Assembly (NCBI GenBank): GCA_012270485.1
Contig: JAAXIF010000064.1
Span: 31,532 to 95,531, forward strand
Length of the DNA: 64,000 nt
Origin: Sphingobacteriales bacterium
GTDB taxonomy: Bacteria; Bacteroidota; Bacteroidia; Chitinophagales; Chitinophagaceae
Reading direction: 5' to 3'
Shown piece after piece: positions 1 through 10,800 of the stretch. The notes under the pieces are model-generated. The model had not been told where the DNA came from. It did not search any database and worked only from the letters and a program-made list of their open reading frames with translations. Made by a program: the position numbers and the translations under genes. The stretch's first letter is position 1. The number at the start of each line of letters is the position of its first letter.

Positions 1-36
1 TATAACCATCATTGCAAACAAGAATATTTTTTTCAC
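1..36 (-). CDS. Start of an exported protein, cut by the window edge
   Basis: A GTG codon at 36-34 opens a frame reading MKKIFLFAMMVI up to the window edge, the typical start of a Sec signal peptide (two lysines, then a hydrophobic run). It begins four bases after the stop codon of the epimerase gene, so it is probably the next gene of the sialic acid operon. Twelve residues do not identify it. Enzymes such as sialate O-acetylesterase or beta-hexosaminidase are common in this position, but that is only a guess from context. Confidence 0.45.
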   Translation of the reverse strand, partial: MKKIFLFAMMVI

Positions 37-40
37 CTTT

Positions 41-1234
41 TTATTTTTTATTTTGTCTCAAATAATTATTAAGTAACTGCATACAATACCATTCCTGTCT
101 TGGTAAATGAAAAGGGCCTTTGTATAAATTGCCTTTGGCAGTTTGTGCAATACTTCCATCCTTATGCAGATAGCCAAACCATTCGCCATTTTGTTTGTCA
201 TAGAAATGCTTGTATGAATATTCGTGAACCTGTTTATGCCATATAGCATACTTTTCATTTCCTGTCGTTAAGTATGCAAGCAGTGTTGCAATGATTACTT
301 CATTATGTGGCCACCAGAATTTCATATCCTGCCAGTATTCCTGCACCGGTTTATTATATACATCACGGAAATAGAGAATACCGCCATGCTCTTTATCCCA
401 GCCTCTTTCCCACATATAGTCAATCATGCGACAGCCTAAATCAATCAAATGTTGGTCATTGTTTCGATACAGAGCTTCGTGTAGGATAAACCATGCGCCC
501 TCAATAGCATGACCAGGATTAAGGGTTCTACCATCGATATGATCAATTATGCTCCCATCTGGTGCCACTTGCTCCATGACACATTGAATATCATCTTTCA
601 CAAAGTCATATTCAATCTCTTTAATCCATTTTTCAATCCATTGATCACAGCGCGGATCTCCTATGGTATCCCTGAGTTGTTGAGCTGTATTGATCATTAT
701 CATAGGTACTCCAATACCTTTGGATGGTCGAATATTTGTAAACTTTGGCTGCAGGAGACCGGGAATAGTTGCATACTCAATACACTTCCCAAAAACTTTT
801 CTTGCTCGTTGAGCTGCATCTTCATTGCCACTTGCTTTTGCATAAGCAGCGGCTGCGATTACATAAAATGTCTCGGAAAAAAAATACCTGCGTTTTCGTA
901 AAGGCTTCCCATCTCTAGTCATATGAAAGAACATCTGTCCGTCAGCATCAAAGCAATATTGATTTAAGAAATCATACCCAAGTTTGGCGCCGTCTAGCCA
1001 TTCTTGTTTTTGCTCAACTGTGTTATAGAGTGTCGAAAGCATCCATGTTGCCCTTCCTTGTATCCACACAGCTTTATCATCATCAATGAGGCTACCATCT
1101 GCATCTCTCATAAATAAAAAACCTCCGTATTCCTGATCAAAAGAACGAGGAAACCAAAATGGGATCGTACTATTCAACAATTGTTTTGAATAAAACTCTT
1201 GCAGCACTTCTAACTCTTTTCTATCGTAGCCCAT
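41..1234 (-). CDS. N-acylglucosamine 2-epimerase family protein (ManNAc to GlcNAc)
   Basis: Full-length (397 aa) member of the AGE/renin-binding-protein family, an (alpha/alpha)6 barrel. Visible family marks are RATW near residue 61, GHAIEG with His242, WWPHNE with His310 and FHLPRQEW with His376; the histidines near 242 and 376 correspond to the two essential His of the family. In Bacteroides-type sialic acid catabolism an AGE-like enzyme, not the E. coli NanE fold, converts ManNAc released by the lyase to GlcNAc in the cytoplasm, and this gene lies nine bases after the sialidase gene in the same operon. No signal peptide is seen. A related activity such as cellobiose epimerase is possible from sequence alone, but the context argues strongly for ManNAc epimerase. 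Confidence 0.88.
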   Translation of the reverse strand: MGYDRKELEVLQEFYSKQLLNSTIPFWFPRSFDQEYGGFLFMRDADGSLIDDDKAVWIQGRATWMLSTLYNTVEQKQEWLDGAKLGYDFLNQYCFDADGQMFFHMTRDGKPLRKRRYFFSETFYVIAAAAYAKASGNEDAAQRARKVFGKCIEYATIPGLLQPKFTNIRPSKGIGVPMIMINTAQQLRDTIGDPRCDQWIEKWIKEIEYDFVKDDIQCVMEQVAPDGSIIDHIDGRTLNPGHAIEGAWFILHEALYRNNDQHLIDLGCRMIDYMWERGWDKEHGGILYFRDVYNKPVQEYWQDMKFWWPHNEVIIATLLAYLTTGNEKYAIWHKQVHEYSYKHFYDKQNGEWFGYLHKDGSIAQTAKGNLYKGPFHLPRQEWYCMQLLNNYLRQNKK

Positions 1235-1242
1235 ACCTGTTA

Positions 1243-2811
1243 TTATTTAATAATCTCGTTTACTTGTATTTTTAAAAAGTATAGATCCTTAATTCCTTCA
1301 TATAAAATACCAATGGTATGATCATCAATTTGTGTAAGGGATGAATATCCATACCCTTGTCTTTCATCAACTAATAATTGATGGGCAGGCAACCAAGTTT
1401 GTCCATAGTCCAAACTTGCCTTGATAGTCATATTGTAACGACCTGCTGTGGTATTTGGGTTACTGAAGAAAAGAACATCTCGCATAACCCCTTTCACTTT
1501 TACTCTTGCTTTAATTAAACTAGCCATACAAACTGGATCAGGTAATGCATTATATGATGTAGCATGTTCTGTCCATGTTACTCCAAGATTATTGGTAGTG
1601 GCTACACTTCTGAATCCACCCCGATTATCACGCATATTCAGCATTAATGTACCTGAAGTCGTTTCCACGACTTGACTCTCAGTTGTATTCGATTTGGGGC
1701 CATTGATTTTTCCATTCCATGAATTACCGTGATCAGCACTATAAATAATAGTTGAAAAGGGAACTTTATTTTCATTCCAATATTGTGCTGCAAAAACCAG
1801 CTTACCATCCTGCATAGCAATCCCACTTCCGGGTCCATTAAAAAATAAATGCCATGCTTTATCCTTGATTTGCGGAGTGATGGTGTATGGATTTGACCAA
1901 GTCAATCCATCATCATCACTACTAACCAAAACAAATTGCCCGGTTGTGTCTGGAGAAATACCCGGTAAAGAACCGGCAATAGACCTATTACCTTTACTCC
2001 ACAATGCAGCTACCCATATTTTTTTGGTAATAGGATCAAACAATATAGAAGGATCACCTACACCATTATTTTCGTGTGGAGCGCCCATATCCATAATCAC
2101 TTTCATTGGCTGCCAAGTCTTGCCACTATCTATACTTCGACTTAATCCAACATCAATATTGCCCGGTAAATCGGAGCTATTTTTATACCGGATATCGTAG
2201 ACTGATAACAGTGTTCCTTTATCGGTAGTTACTATACCTGGAATACGATACGTATTAACTTGATCAGCGCCAGCTTTACGAACAACCACTCCGATATGCT
2301 TGTCGTAAACAGATTTACCTTGTTGAACTAGTAACTGATTCCCTTTGTTGTCAGTCAATTTTTGACAAGTCAGTTTAATTTTATGGTCAATCGCTGCTTC
2401 ACTTTTCAATACAATACTGAACCAGATAAAATGAACCCCAGGCCTAAGTTTGATATTAAGAGGAATGTCAAATAAAGAAGCTGATGGAACTATTGATGAT
2501 ATGAGTTGTTGGGTCGAAAACGGTTCACCACCTGTAAGATATACATCGATCTTTTCGATACTACTAATGACTTGAGCATTTATAGTACAATTGACTTTTT
2601 GATAGAATTGTTCCTTTTTTTCACTAGGTATAGAAACAGCAACGCGTAGTATCGGATTAGCAGACACTCCTTTCAATACCGGTATTGCAGGTGAATAAGC
2701 AGTTGCCTGAATAGTTTCTGGTGAATTTATTCCTGCATTTTTAAAATAGCTAAAGCTGCTATTTAAAATGAACAGGAAGCATAGCGTTACATAAAAAATT
2801 ATTTTTTGCAT
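1243..2811 (-). CDS. nanH: Exo-alpha-sialidase (BNR/Asp-box), exported
   Basis: 522 aa with an N-terminal hydrophobic segment (residues 3-20), consistent with export. Residues about 35-170 look like the extra beta-sandwich found before the catalytic propeller in Bacteroidota sialidases. The propeller shows the RIP motif at 189-191 (first Arg of the substrate carboxylate triad), five Asp boxes (226-233, 297-305, 358-365, 405-413, 466-473), the TESQVVE glutamate at 379, further candidate arginines at 394/397 and 459, and GYGYSSL followed by LYEG near the end, which supply the Tyr/Glu pair. It would release terminal sialic acid from glycans outside or in the periplasm, feeding the transporters in the same operon. 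Confidence 0.93.
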   Translation of the reverse strand: MQKIIFYVTLCFLFILNSSFSYFKNAGINSPETIQATAYSPAIPVLKGVSANPILRVAVSIPSEKKEQFYQKVNCTINAQVISSIEKIDVYLTGGEPFSTQQLISSIVPSASLFDIPLNIKLRPGVHFIWFSIVLKSEAAIDHKIKLTCQKLTDNKGNQLLVQQGKSVYDKHIGVVVRKAGADQVNTYRIPGIVTTDKGTLLSVYDIRYKNSSDLPGNIDVGLSRSIDSGKTWQPMKVIMDMGAPHENNGVGDPSILFDPITKKIWVAALWSKGNRSIAGSLPGISPDTTGQFVLVSSDDDGLTWSNPYTITPQIKDKAWHLFFNGPGSGIAMQDGKLVFAAQYWNENKVPFSTIIYSADHGNSWNGKINGPKSNTTESQVVETTSGTLMLNMRDNRGGFRSVATTNNLGVTWTEHATSYNALPDPVCMASLIKARVKVKGVMRDVLFFSNPNTTAGRYNMTIKASLDYGQTWLPAHQLLVDERQGYGYSSLTQIDDHTIGILYEGIKDLYFLKIQVNEIIK

Positions 2812-2820
2812 AATTTCATT

Positions 2821-4053
2821 TTACTCATCAATAAAATCATTCTGTTTAGGTCGCAAAAAAGAAAGTTGGATAATCAAAGCGACAGCAACAACACCCGCTA
2901 GCATGGCAAAGTCCTTTCCCAGATTCCCGGCATCCGTTGATTTACCTAAAAAGTCAGTAATGAATGCACCGGCAAATACACCTGTCATATTCATTAATCC
3001 ATAAGCAGTAGCGCGGTATTTGATAGAGACAAACTGACAGAGTATAGGCATATTATTGGCATCAAACATTCCGTAACCAAACCCAAAACAAAATGCTGCA
3101 CCAACCACGGCAAAAAGTGAGTGACCAAATCCGATAAGTAATACTGCGGGTATGGTAAGTCCTAAACCTATAGCACTGGTATAAATCCGTCCTTTAATAT
3201 TTTTCTGAACCCAGCGATCTGATAAAATACCTCCAAAAATTACTCCTAAGAAAGAAGATGCTGCAATTGTAATGGTAGATAACGGCCCTGCCTTTGCCAT
3301 ATCTATTCCTAAATTCTCAGCAAACAAGGTGGGCATCCAGTTTTTAACAGCCCAGCCGGGTAAACTTGGCATAGCAAAGTAGAATAGAATAACCCAAAAA
3401 GCTATGTTGGTAAATAACAATCCAAAGCCTTTAAATAAGCCTATTTTCTTGTCATCATTATCGATTACATATAATGTGTCCTTTTTTTTATCCTTTAAGA
3501 AAAAAAATAACCCGAGAGAATACAGAATTCCGATTATACCAAATGATTGAAATGCTACCTGCCATGAATAATGATGCGCAACAGTAGCCCCAAAGCCACC
3601 TAATGCTTGACCCATATATAAGCCTGTCATATGTATACCTACTGCTAAGGATCTAGTTTTAGAATCATGAAACTCAGTAATTAGCGCCAGCCCTGCAGGA
3701 ATATATAAAGCTTCACTTACTCCCATAATAGCCCTTAGCCAATATAGTTGATCAAAAGTTGTTGCATACCCCATTGAGCAAGTAACCGCAGACCATACAA
3801 ATAAACTGCTAACGATAACCCATTTTTTACTGATTCGATCAGCGATCATTCCAGCGAAAGGGCTCATGCTTCCATAAATCCAAAGAAATACAGCCATCAA
3901 TCTACCAAAGTTGGTAGCAGACTGTAATTCCTGTATATCGATCATCATAGATGGCTTCATGGTACTGAGCATCTGCCTATCCATATAGTTTAATAGTGCC
4001 ACTACCCACAATAGCCCTACAAGTATCCACGGATATTTTTTTGATATGCTCAT
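2821..4053 (-). CDS. nanT: MFS transporter, probable inner-membrane sialic acid importer
   Basis: 410 aa with twelve predicted hydrophobic segments, the DRxxxK/R-type loop (ADRISKKW) between segments 2 and 3, and the LNYMDRQ motif near residue 21 that is typical of the anion:cation symporter branch of the major facilitator superfamily. Its place between the sialidase and mutarotase genes, three bases from the latter, makes sialic acid the likely cargo, as for NanT of Bacteroides and Tannerella. Substrate assignment rests on context; family membership is secure. Confidence 0.85.
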   Translation of the reverse strand: MSISKKYPWILVGLLWVVALLNYMDRQMLSTMKPSMMIDIQELQSATNFGRLMAVFLWIYGSMSPFAGMIADRISKKWVIVSSLFVWSAVTCSMGYATTFDQLYWLRAIMGVSEALYIPAGLALITEFHDSKTRSLAVGIHMTGLYMGQALGGFGATVAHHYSWQVAFQSFGIIGILYSLGLFFFLKDKKKDTLYVIDNDDKKIGLFKGFGLLFTNIAFWVILFYFAMPSLPGWAVKNWMPTLFAENLGIDMAKAGPLSTITIAASSFLGVIFGGILSDRWVQKNIKGRIYTSAIGLGLTIPAVLLIGFGHSLFAVVGAAFCFGFGYGMFDANNMPILCQFVSIKYRATAYGLMNMTGVFAGAFITDFLGKSTDAGNLGKDFAMLAGVVAVALIIQLSFLRPKQNDFIDE

Positions 4054-4055
4054 GG

Positions 4056-5213
4056 TTATAAACGGGAAATTTTAGCCATTAAAATTTGCGATGTTCTAAT
4101 CCCTGCTTTTATTTCTCCGGTCGGAATAACTACCTCTTTACCCCAATAAAAAGCATTTGTCGTAACAGGTGTAGGATATGGAATCAACCCAGCCATTTTA
4201 GTTGATTGAGTCTGTATATTATAAAGCAGGATCTCTTGACTAAACCCAGGATGAGAAAGAAGAACTTGATTTTTTTTCAAGACCAATTCTTCTTTTTCTA
4301 GTTGCGTGGGAGCTTTATTAATTAGTGATAAATAATTTTCAACCTTACTAAAGGTGGTTCCTCGATCGCCACCAAACAAAAGAATATTGCCATTTTTTGT
4401 TGCAACACCAGTACCCGCAGATAGTGGATATGGCAAAGGGGCTAATTCAGACCATTTTTGTTGTAGAACATTGAATTCATATACTGTATTATACAATTCA
4501 CTAATTCCCTGACTGGTTTTTCTTCGCCCTCCAACCATATAAAGTTTTAAAATACCTGAAGATTTTATTGCTACAAAAACCCCATGTGATATTTGTTTTG
4601 GCATAGAAGGCAACTGGCTCCAACCTGCATGTATATCATTAAGATCAATTACCCAAAGCATATTTGAAACACCTTCTTGAGTTTCTCCTCCTAGTACGTA
4701 AACAATATTATTATAAGAAATGGCAGATGCATTACTAACGGCTAAGGGTAAAGCTGGTAAAGATTCAATAATAACAGCGCTAGCATAATGATCCCATTTC
4801 AATAAAAATACCTTATCAGAAATACCCTTTTCACTTTCTCCACCGGCATATAGAACTCCCTTGGGTGTTGAACAACTGGCTGCATAAGCTATATTCTCTG
4901 GCAACTGATATTCATCTGTTACCAATGAAAGCTTCTGACCTCTTTTCTTAAAACTGTAGACTTTATTATGAAATATTTTTTTTCCACCTTGCCATGGCAT
5001 ACCATCCGGGAAATTAGCCCCTCCTGCAACTAACAACCTATTGCCAGAGATACCTGTTATTGGACCCGCTAATCCAAGCCCTTCCTTTTGTTGATTATTC
5101 GAAGGGAGCACACCTGCAATATGCCAAGTATCTTGAACAGATTTTTTTTGTGCAAAAAGTTCTCCAACAGATGACATAAAGAGAATTATTATAATGGGCA
5201 GAGCAATTTTCAT
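4056..5213 (-). CDS. nanM: Cyclically permuted mutarotase (kelch propeller), NanM-like
   Basis: 385 aa with a clear signal peptide (about residues 1-21, ending ELFAQ), followed by kelch-type repeats: repeated GG doublets after hydrophobic strands (LLVAGGANFPDG, VLYAGGES, VYVLGGETQEG, LYMVGGRRK, ILLFGGDRG). The order matches the cyclically permuted mutarotase family described next to sialic acid genes. The role would be periplasmic conversion of alpha-Neu5Ac, the anomer released by sialidases, to the beta form. It is followed by the MFS gene and preceded by the lyase gene. The exact reaction is inferred from family and neighbours. Confidence 0.85.
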   Translation of the reverse strand: MKIALPIIIILFMSSVGELFAQKKSVQDTWHIAGVLPSNNQQKEGLGLAGPITGISGNRLLVAGGANFPDGMPWQGGKKIFHNKVYSFKKRGQKLSLVTDEYQLPENIAYAASCSTPKGVLYAGGESEKGISDKVFLLKWDHYASAVIIESLPALPLAVSNASAISYNNIVYVLGGETQEGVSNMLWVIDLNDIHAGWSQLPSMPKQISHGVFVAIKSSGILKLYMVGGRRKTSQGISELYNTVYEFNVLQQKWSELAPLPYPLSAGTGVATKNGNILLFGGDRGTTFSKVENYLSLINKAPTQLEKEELVLKKNQVLLSHPGFSQEILLYNIQTQSTKMAGLIPYPTPVTTNAFYWGKEVVIPTGEIKAGIRTSQILMAKISRL

Positions 5214-5218
5214 GGAGT

Positions 5219-6181
5219 TTAAACTGATGTATTTGTTACTACCTCATTCGTATTTTTAGCAAGAACAGAACAAAAGTTATTAAAACCAATTTTACCGGTA
5301 TCATTTACAAACTGCTCGTAGTCAGTTGAGTCCAAATTTTTAACCGGTAGTCTGAACTCTCCACAATTTAGACCAATCAATTTCATATAAGCTTTCCCGG
5401 TAGCTATACCTCCATACTTACCCAATAAACGGATCATTTCTATGGACTGTAGCTGAAGTGTTCGGGCATTATCTAAATCATTTTGTTGAAATGCCTCAAT
5501 TAAACGATTGTATAAAGGTGCTGCATAATTAAAAGTGCTTCCCACTGCACCAGTTGCACCCACTGCTAATGCAGATAGCATATTTTCATCTCTTCCCCAC
5601 AGCATATCATATTTCCCATTTTGATAACTCAGGCAAGACTGAAAATCCATAAAATCTTCATGTGTGTATTTGATGCCGGCAAAATTTGGGACCAACCCAT
5701 CAACTTCTTGCAATAATGAATACATAGATATATCAACTCCTGTTAATACAGGAATATGATAATAATAAAATGGTAATTCAGGAACAACTGAGGCAATTTC
5801 CTGACACACTTTGGCTAATACTTTAGCATTAACTGGCTTAAAATAAAAAGGAGCAGTTATGGAAATCGAATGAATGGGAAGTTGACTTACTTTTATGGCT
5901 AAATCTTGACATTCTTTTATACTCGTACCACCCAACAGTAACATCACTTTAAATTCCGGATCATTCTTTGTGCAGCTAGCCCAGGCTTCTGTTACTAAAT
6001 ATTTTTCAGATGCACTCAGAGACACCCCTTCTCCTGTTGAACCGCATATAAATACACCCTTTACATTATTTTGCTTCAATAGCTTATAATAGCTTGGAAT
6101 GATCTCATATGCAATTGATCCATCTCCTTTCATCGGTGTGAAAGGAGCAGCAATCAATCCGTTTATTTTTTCTCTTTTCAT
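5219..6181 (-). CDS. nanA: N-acetylneuraminate lyase
   Basis: 320 aa TIM-barrel aldolase of the DHDPS/NAL family. The substrate carboxylate loop GSTGEG is at residues 47-52, the catalytic tyrosine falls in FYYYHIP (about 141), and the Schiff-base lysine in GIKYTHED is Lys171. These positions are those expected for NanA (Tyr137/Lys165 in E. coli). It would split Neu5Ac into ManNAc and pyruvate in the cytoplasm. It is the first cytosolic enzyme gene after the SusCD pair. A DHDPS-like activity cannot be excluded by motif alone, but the sialidase/epimerase context decides. Confidence 0.92.
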   Translation of the reverse strand: MKREKINGLIAAPFTPMKGDGSIAYEIIPSYYKLLKQNNVKGVFICGSTGEGVSLSASEKYLVTEAWASCTKNDPEFKVMLLLGGTSIKECQDLAIKVSQLPIHSISITAPFYFKPVNAKVLAKVCQEIASVVPELPFYYYHIPVLTGVDISMYSLLQEVDGLVPNFAGIKYTHEDFMDFQSCLSYQNGKYDMLWGRDENMLSALAVGATGAVGSTFNYAAPLYNRLIEAFQQNDLDNARTLQLQSIEMIRLLGKYGGIATGKAYMKLIGLNCGEFRLPVKNLDSTDYEQFVNDTGKIGFNNFCSVLAKNTNEVVTNTSV

Positions 6182-6264
6182 ACAGTAAAATATAATTAAA
6201 AAACTTGAAAAACCAGGGGGTATTTCACCCCCCGGCTAAAACCAAACTACCAATTGAAAATTGC

Positions 6265-7800
6265 TTAATAACCTGGCGTCTGAGTTAACATAGGATCATT
6301 ATTTAACATCCCCATTGAAATGGGTAATAATAGTTTAGCCTGTGTAGTAGGTGATAAATAGGTCGGATTAATATTTGCATATACATATGAATCTCCAGCT
6401 CTCCTAAGTGCCCACCATCTGCGACCTTCCCCAATAAACTCCCTCAGATATTCATCCAAAATCGCATTCATATTGTTTGCTTGAGATCCATTTACATAAA
6501 CTGGAAATGTTGTGCCGTACGCTCTTCGTCTAATAGCATTAATTTCATTAGAAGGATCTTCTCCAAGTTTTGTTTTTGCTTCTGCTAATAATAAGAGCAC
6601 ATCAGCATAACGATAGATAGAAAGATCATTATTAAAGATTTGTGTTGTTCCTGATGTAGAACCCAACCATTTTGTTAATAATACCCCTCTAACACTATGT
6701 GGTGGAGCGGTAGAATATAAAATATTGAATGACTTTGAAATTCGCTGATCGGCTGGACCACTGGTTAATCTATTGATCATAGCCTGATTCAACCCAACTC
6801 TATTAGCACCGTTTACATAAGGATAAACAGAACTAACAGTTGGAGTAGGGGCTTGACTTAAAGAAAGTGTAGTAGCTTGAATACTATTCACAGTAAAACT
6901 ACCAAATACACCTAATTGGGCTTGCTGTAATTCAAAATTGAGAGCAAAAATAATCTCAGGATTATTTGTCTTTTTTACCGGATCAAAAATATCTGAGTAA
7001 TTTGAATTAAGATTTAAAGACGCTCCCTGTAATCTCTGTACCTCTTCTAAAGAAGTTTTTGCAATCGTTAAATCAGCAGCGCCTCCATTTTGATGGGTTG
7101 CTGTCCAAATATGCACATCCCCTTTCAACACAAGACTTGCGATTCTACTCCAGTAGACTCTTTTACCAGTTGATAAAGTATTGGTTGTTCCAAATAATCG
7201 CAATGATTCATCTATATCTTTTTTGATCTGTATTAGGATAGTATCAGCACTAGTTCTTCGTTTATAGGTTTCAGAAGCATTACTTATTGTTTCAATTGGT
7301 TCTAAGCTCAATGGAACAGGTCCCCATGTTCTTACCATATTATAATAAACATAAGCTCTCAGTCCATATAGCTCTGCTAAGGCTGTTGATTTTTCTGCAT
7401 CCGGCAGAGGAGTTTGAGGATATAATTTTATTACATTATTCAAATTGTAAATAAGGTTATAAAAACCAGCCCAATCACCAAATGGAACATTGAGCGTGCT
7501 GATGTTATGACGATAAAGATTTTGTAATCCTCCATCAACTGATTCAGTAAATAATCCATCTGCCCAAATATCAGAACGCATTTCTCCGAGTTGAAAGAAT
7601 GTTCCGGCATATGCTCTAACCCTGCCATAAATGCCATGATAAAGTGTTCGAGCAGCGTTGGGATCACGAAGAGCCTCCGATTTACTGATTACATCTTGGG
7701 GAACTACTTCATCCAATTTTTTTGAACAGGATAGGAATGTTGAGATTACCACTCCCAAGAGGAGTAGATGTTTAAAATATTTATATCTATATGATTTCAT
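6265..7800 (-). CDS. SusD/RagB-family outer-membrane lipoprotein (glycan binding)
   Basis: 511 aa. The signal peptide ends in a lipobox with Cys25 (ISTFLSC). The N-terminal TPR-like segment (RTLYHGIYGRVRAY) and the C-terminal SusD signature (ALRRAGD ... YLSPTTQAKLLLPI) are evident, and the length is usual for the family. It is the surface-exposed partner of the TonB-dependent receptor encoded 28 bases upstream. The operon context suggests that the pair takes up free sialic acid or small sialylated glycans, comparable to NanU/NanO of Bacteroides and Tannerella. Confidence 0.93.
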   Translation of the reverse strand: MKSYRYKYFKHLLLLGVVISTFLSCSKKLDEVVPQDVISKSEALRDPNAARTLYHGIYGRVRAYAGTFFQLGEMRSDIWADGLFTESVDGGLQNLYRHNISTLNVPFGDWAGFYNLIYNLNNVIKLYPQTPLPDAEKSTALAELYGLRAYVYYNMVRTWGPVPLSLEPIETISNASETYKRRTSADTILIQIKKDIDESLRLFGTTNTLSTGKRVYWSRIASLVLKGDVHIWTATHQNGGAADLTIAKTSLEEVQRLQGASLNLNSNYSDIFDPVKKTNNPEIIFALNFELQQAQLGVFGSFTVNSIQATTLSLSQAPTPTVSSVYPYVNGANRVGLNQAMINRLTSGPADQRISKSFNILYSTAPPHSVRGVLLTKWLGSTSGTTQIFNNDLSIYRYADVLLLLAEAKTKLGEDPSNEINAIRRRAYGTTFPVYVNGSQANNMNAILDEYLREFIGEGRRWWALRRAGDSYVYANINPTYLSPTTQAKLLLPISMGMLNNDPMLTQTPGY

Positions 7801-7828
7801 GGTTGTAATTTTTTAAAAGAATAATATT

Positions 7829-10800
7829 TTAGAGAATCGCTCTGATACTAAAGGTTAATCTTTTAGGTAGTGGAAATTTACCTTGATCAAAACCGCCTAC
7901 TTCAGGGAAATTACCACTGTAGCCAGTGATATAAGTAAGGTTTGTACCGGTAAGGTTGATGCTTAATCCTTTGATTTTATTTTTTAAATATTTACCTAAA
8001 ATCTTTGAGGATAGGTCGTGACTAACCGTTAGTTCTCTTAACATGATATAGTCTCCTTTTTCCCATAATTGAGCAGCCGGATTATTACCACTTGCATCAG
8101 TCGCATAATTTCTACCATAATTAGCCCAATAAAAGCGTGGCAAGCTTGCATTTGGGTTGTTGGGAGTCCAGGTATTCAGTGCTTCAGTCGTAGAATTCTG
8201 AGACCCTTGTACTTGACTTAATCCACGAACGATCTCATTATTCAAAATGACAAAACCAAAGGCATAATCAAATCCCGCATATAGCCTGAAGCCTTTATAG
8301 CTTGCTGCTAAATTAAAACCACCCATGTATTGTGGGGTAGTTCTACCTACATAAACAAACTGTCTGCTATCGATTGTGTCATTTTTATTTACTTGATACC
8401 AGCTAGCATCTCCTAGTTGTTTGATTCGTTTGTTTCCGTAAGGTAAAAATGCATTGAATACACCTGCATCTTTTGCAATTTCTCCGGCTGAACGATATAT
8501 ACCACTCCATTTAGGTGCCCATACCTCATCTAATCCAATTCTTCTGCCTTCTACTAATCCACCTACCTGCATCAGCTGACCAGGATTTTTAGGATCCCAC
8601 ACTTGAAAAGTTCCTTGTCTATTACCAGGTAATCCGTTAAACGGTAATTTCTTAGCATAACTTTTAACATGAAAAATATTAACCCCTGCTTCCAATGTAA
8701 ATCCATCCACTTTTTTCGGTTCAATCAATTTTGCATTCACAGCAATTTCGAATCCACGATTTTGCAATTGTCCGAGGTTAGTTGTAAATCCTCCGAATCC
8801 TGTTTGAGAAGAAATACCCAATGAAGCAATTTTGTCAAAGACATTACGAATAAAATAATCGGCATTTACCATTATACGATCATTCCAGAATCCCACATCT
8901 GCTCCAATATTCAAACTATTGGTTCTCTCCCATCTAACATTTGAGTTAATGTATGATGCAACATAAGTACCACCGAAACCATTATATGTACCTGCATTAT
9001 TAAAGACTTGTGATGTTCCAAAAAAGCCTAATGAATTTACATTACCATTCACCCCATAACTTAATCTTGGTTTCAGGCTAGTAATGTATTTTGAAATACC
9101 TGCTTTTTGATAAAATGATTCATTATGAGTATTCCAGCCAACTGATACACCCGGAAATGTTCCAAAATAGTTATCACGACTAAGTCTACTAGAGCCATCA
9201 ACTCGAACAATTCCTGTGAACAAGTAACGATTTTTATAAGAATAATTCACACGTGTAATCCCAGAGGTAATTCTTTCCCAAGCATTGAAGTTAGAAGATG
9301 CTCCTGCCGGATTAATAATAGTTGTTCCTAGTACACTAGGGGGTGTAGATGCAGCTAACCAAGGAATTAAATCAGTTGGTGCACCCTGTGAAAAGCCTGA
9401 ATTAACATAGCTCTTATAATCATAAAACTCAGTTCCTGCCAATACTGTCAAAACATGTCCGTTAAAATTCTTGTTGAATTGCAGGAAGGCATTGGTTGTG
9501 TATTGAGAAATCTTAGAGTTGTTAAAACTAGCAGTACGATTTGTATTAAATGCTCCATTATTACCTTGCTGAAAAGCTTTGGTAAAAAAGTTATTATTGG
9601 TGTATTGATAATAGCCTGATCCACTAACCAATAATTTTAAATATGGGAGTAACGTGTATTCAAGATTTACCCCACCCATGAACCTTTGTTGATTAGTGCT
9701 ATTGATAGTAAGATTACTCCAGTAAAGTGGATTACCAAGTGTAACATCATTCGGGCCAGGTAAAATTGCACCTGATGTATCATTTTTATAACGCACAGTT
9801 GGAGCAACTCCAATATATCGTTGCATTAATCCACCAGCCGCACCACCTTCGGGATCTACACTCCCAAATCCACCATATGGTAACCCTTGTTCTACACCGT
9901 AGGCATTGATGTTGGTACTAATCTTCAAATTTTTCCCAACATTTAAACCACCATTGAAATTCATATTCATTCTCTTGAGATACGAACCAATGATCATTCC
10001 ATCGTCCTTTACTGTTCCAAGAGACAATGCAAAATTTCCTTGTTCATTTGCACCTGAAAAATTCAAGTTATGTTCTACTGTTGTTACTTTCTGGAGTAAT
10101 AATGCTTCTCGTTCTTTAACTGTAATGTCAGTAAAAAGAATACTATCTATTTGAGATGGATTAAATGGGTTGGGATCTACCAATAATTTCCATCCTGCTT
10201 TGTTCAATAAATGTCTATTTTGATTAGATACCAATTGTGTAGTATAAAGACCTGAGGCCGAAGTCCATCCATTATTTACAGCCCATCCCCATGCTCCAAC
10301 TAATTGACCACGATCTGTATTCATGGCATTCGTATTATTATCGAGTGAGTCAGCTTTAAAACGTGCTTGTATACCAAGGCGATTCATCCTGATATAATCA
10401 GCTCCACTCAAATACTCAGAAGAATTCGGACGTATGAAATTGGTTGTATGACCAAAAGAATAAGAAACTTGCGACTTACCCTTTTTACCTTTTTTGGTAG
10501 TCAACAGTATTACACCATTTGCGGCTCTTGCGCCATAAATGGCAGTAGAAGCTGCATCTTTCAATAAATCAATGGATGCAACATCGTTGATGTCAATTCC
10601 ATATAAAGATGGTACGATGATACCATCAACAATAAACAAAGGTGAACCACCTCCACCAAATTCGGTTCCACCTCGAAATGAAATAGAAGGTGTTGTTCCG
10701 GGTTGTCCGGTTCTTTGTTGAATTCTTAAACCGGGAGTATTTCCCTGCAAAACAGTAGCGACATTCGTAGTTGGGCTGTTTTCAAATGCCCGACTATTCA

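Noticed and set aside
509..901. 130-codon frame on the opposite strand of the epimerase gene
   Set aside because: Shadow of the strongly supported epimerase coding sequence.
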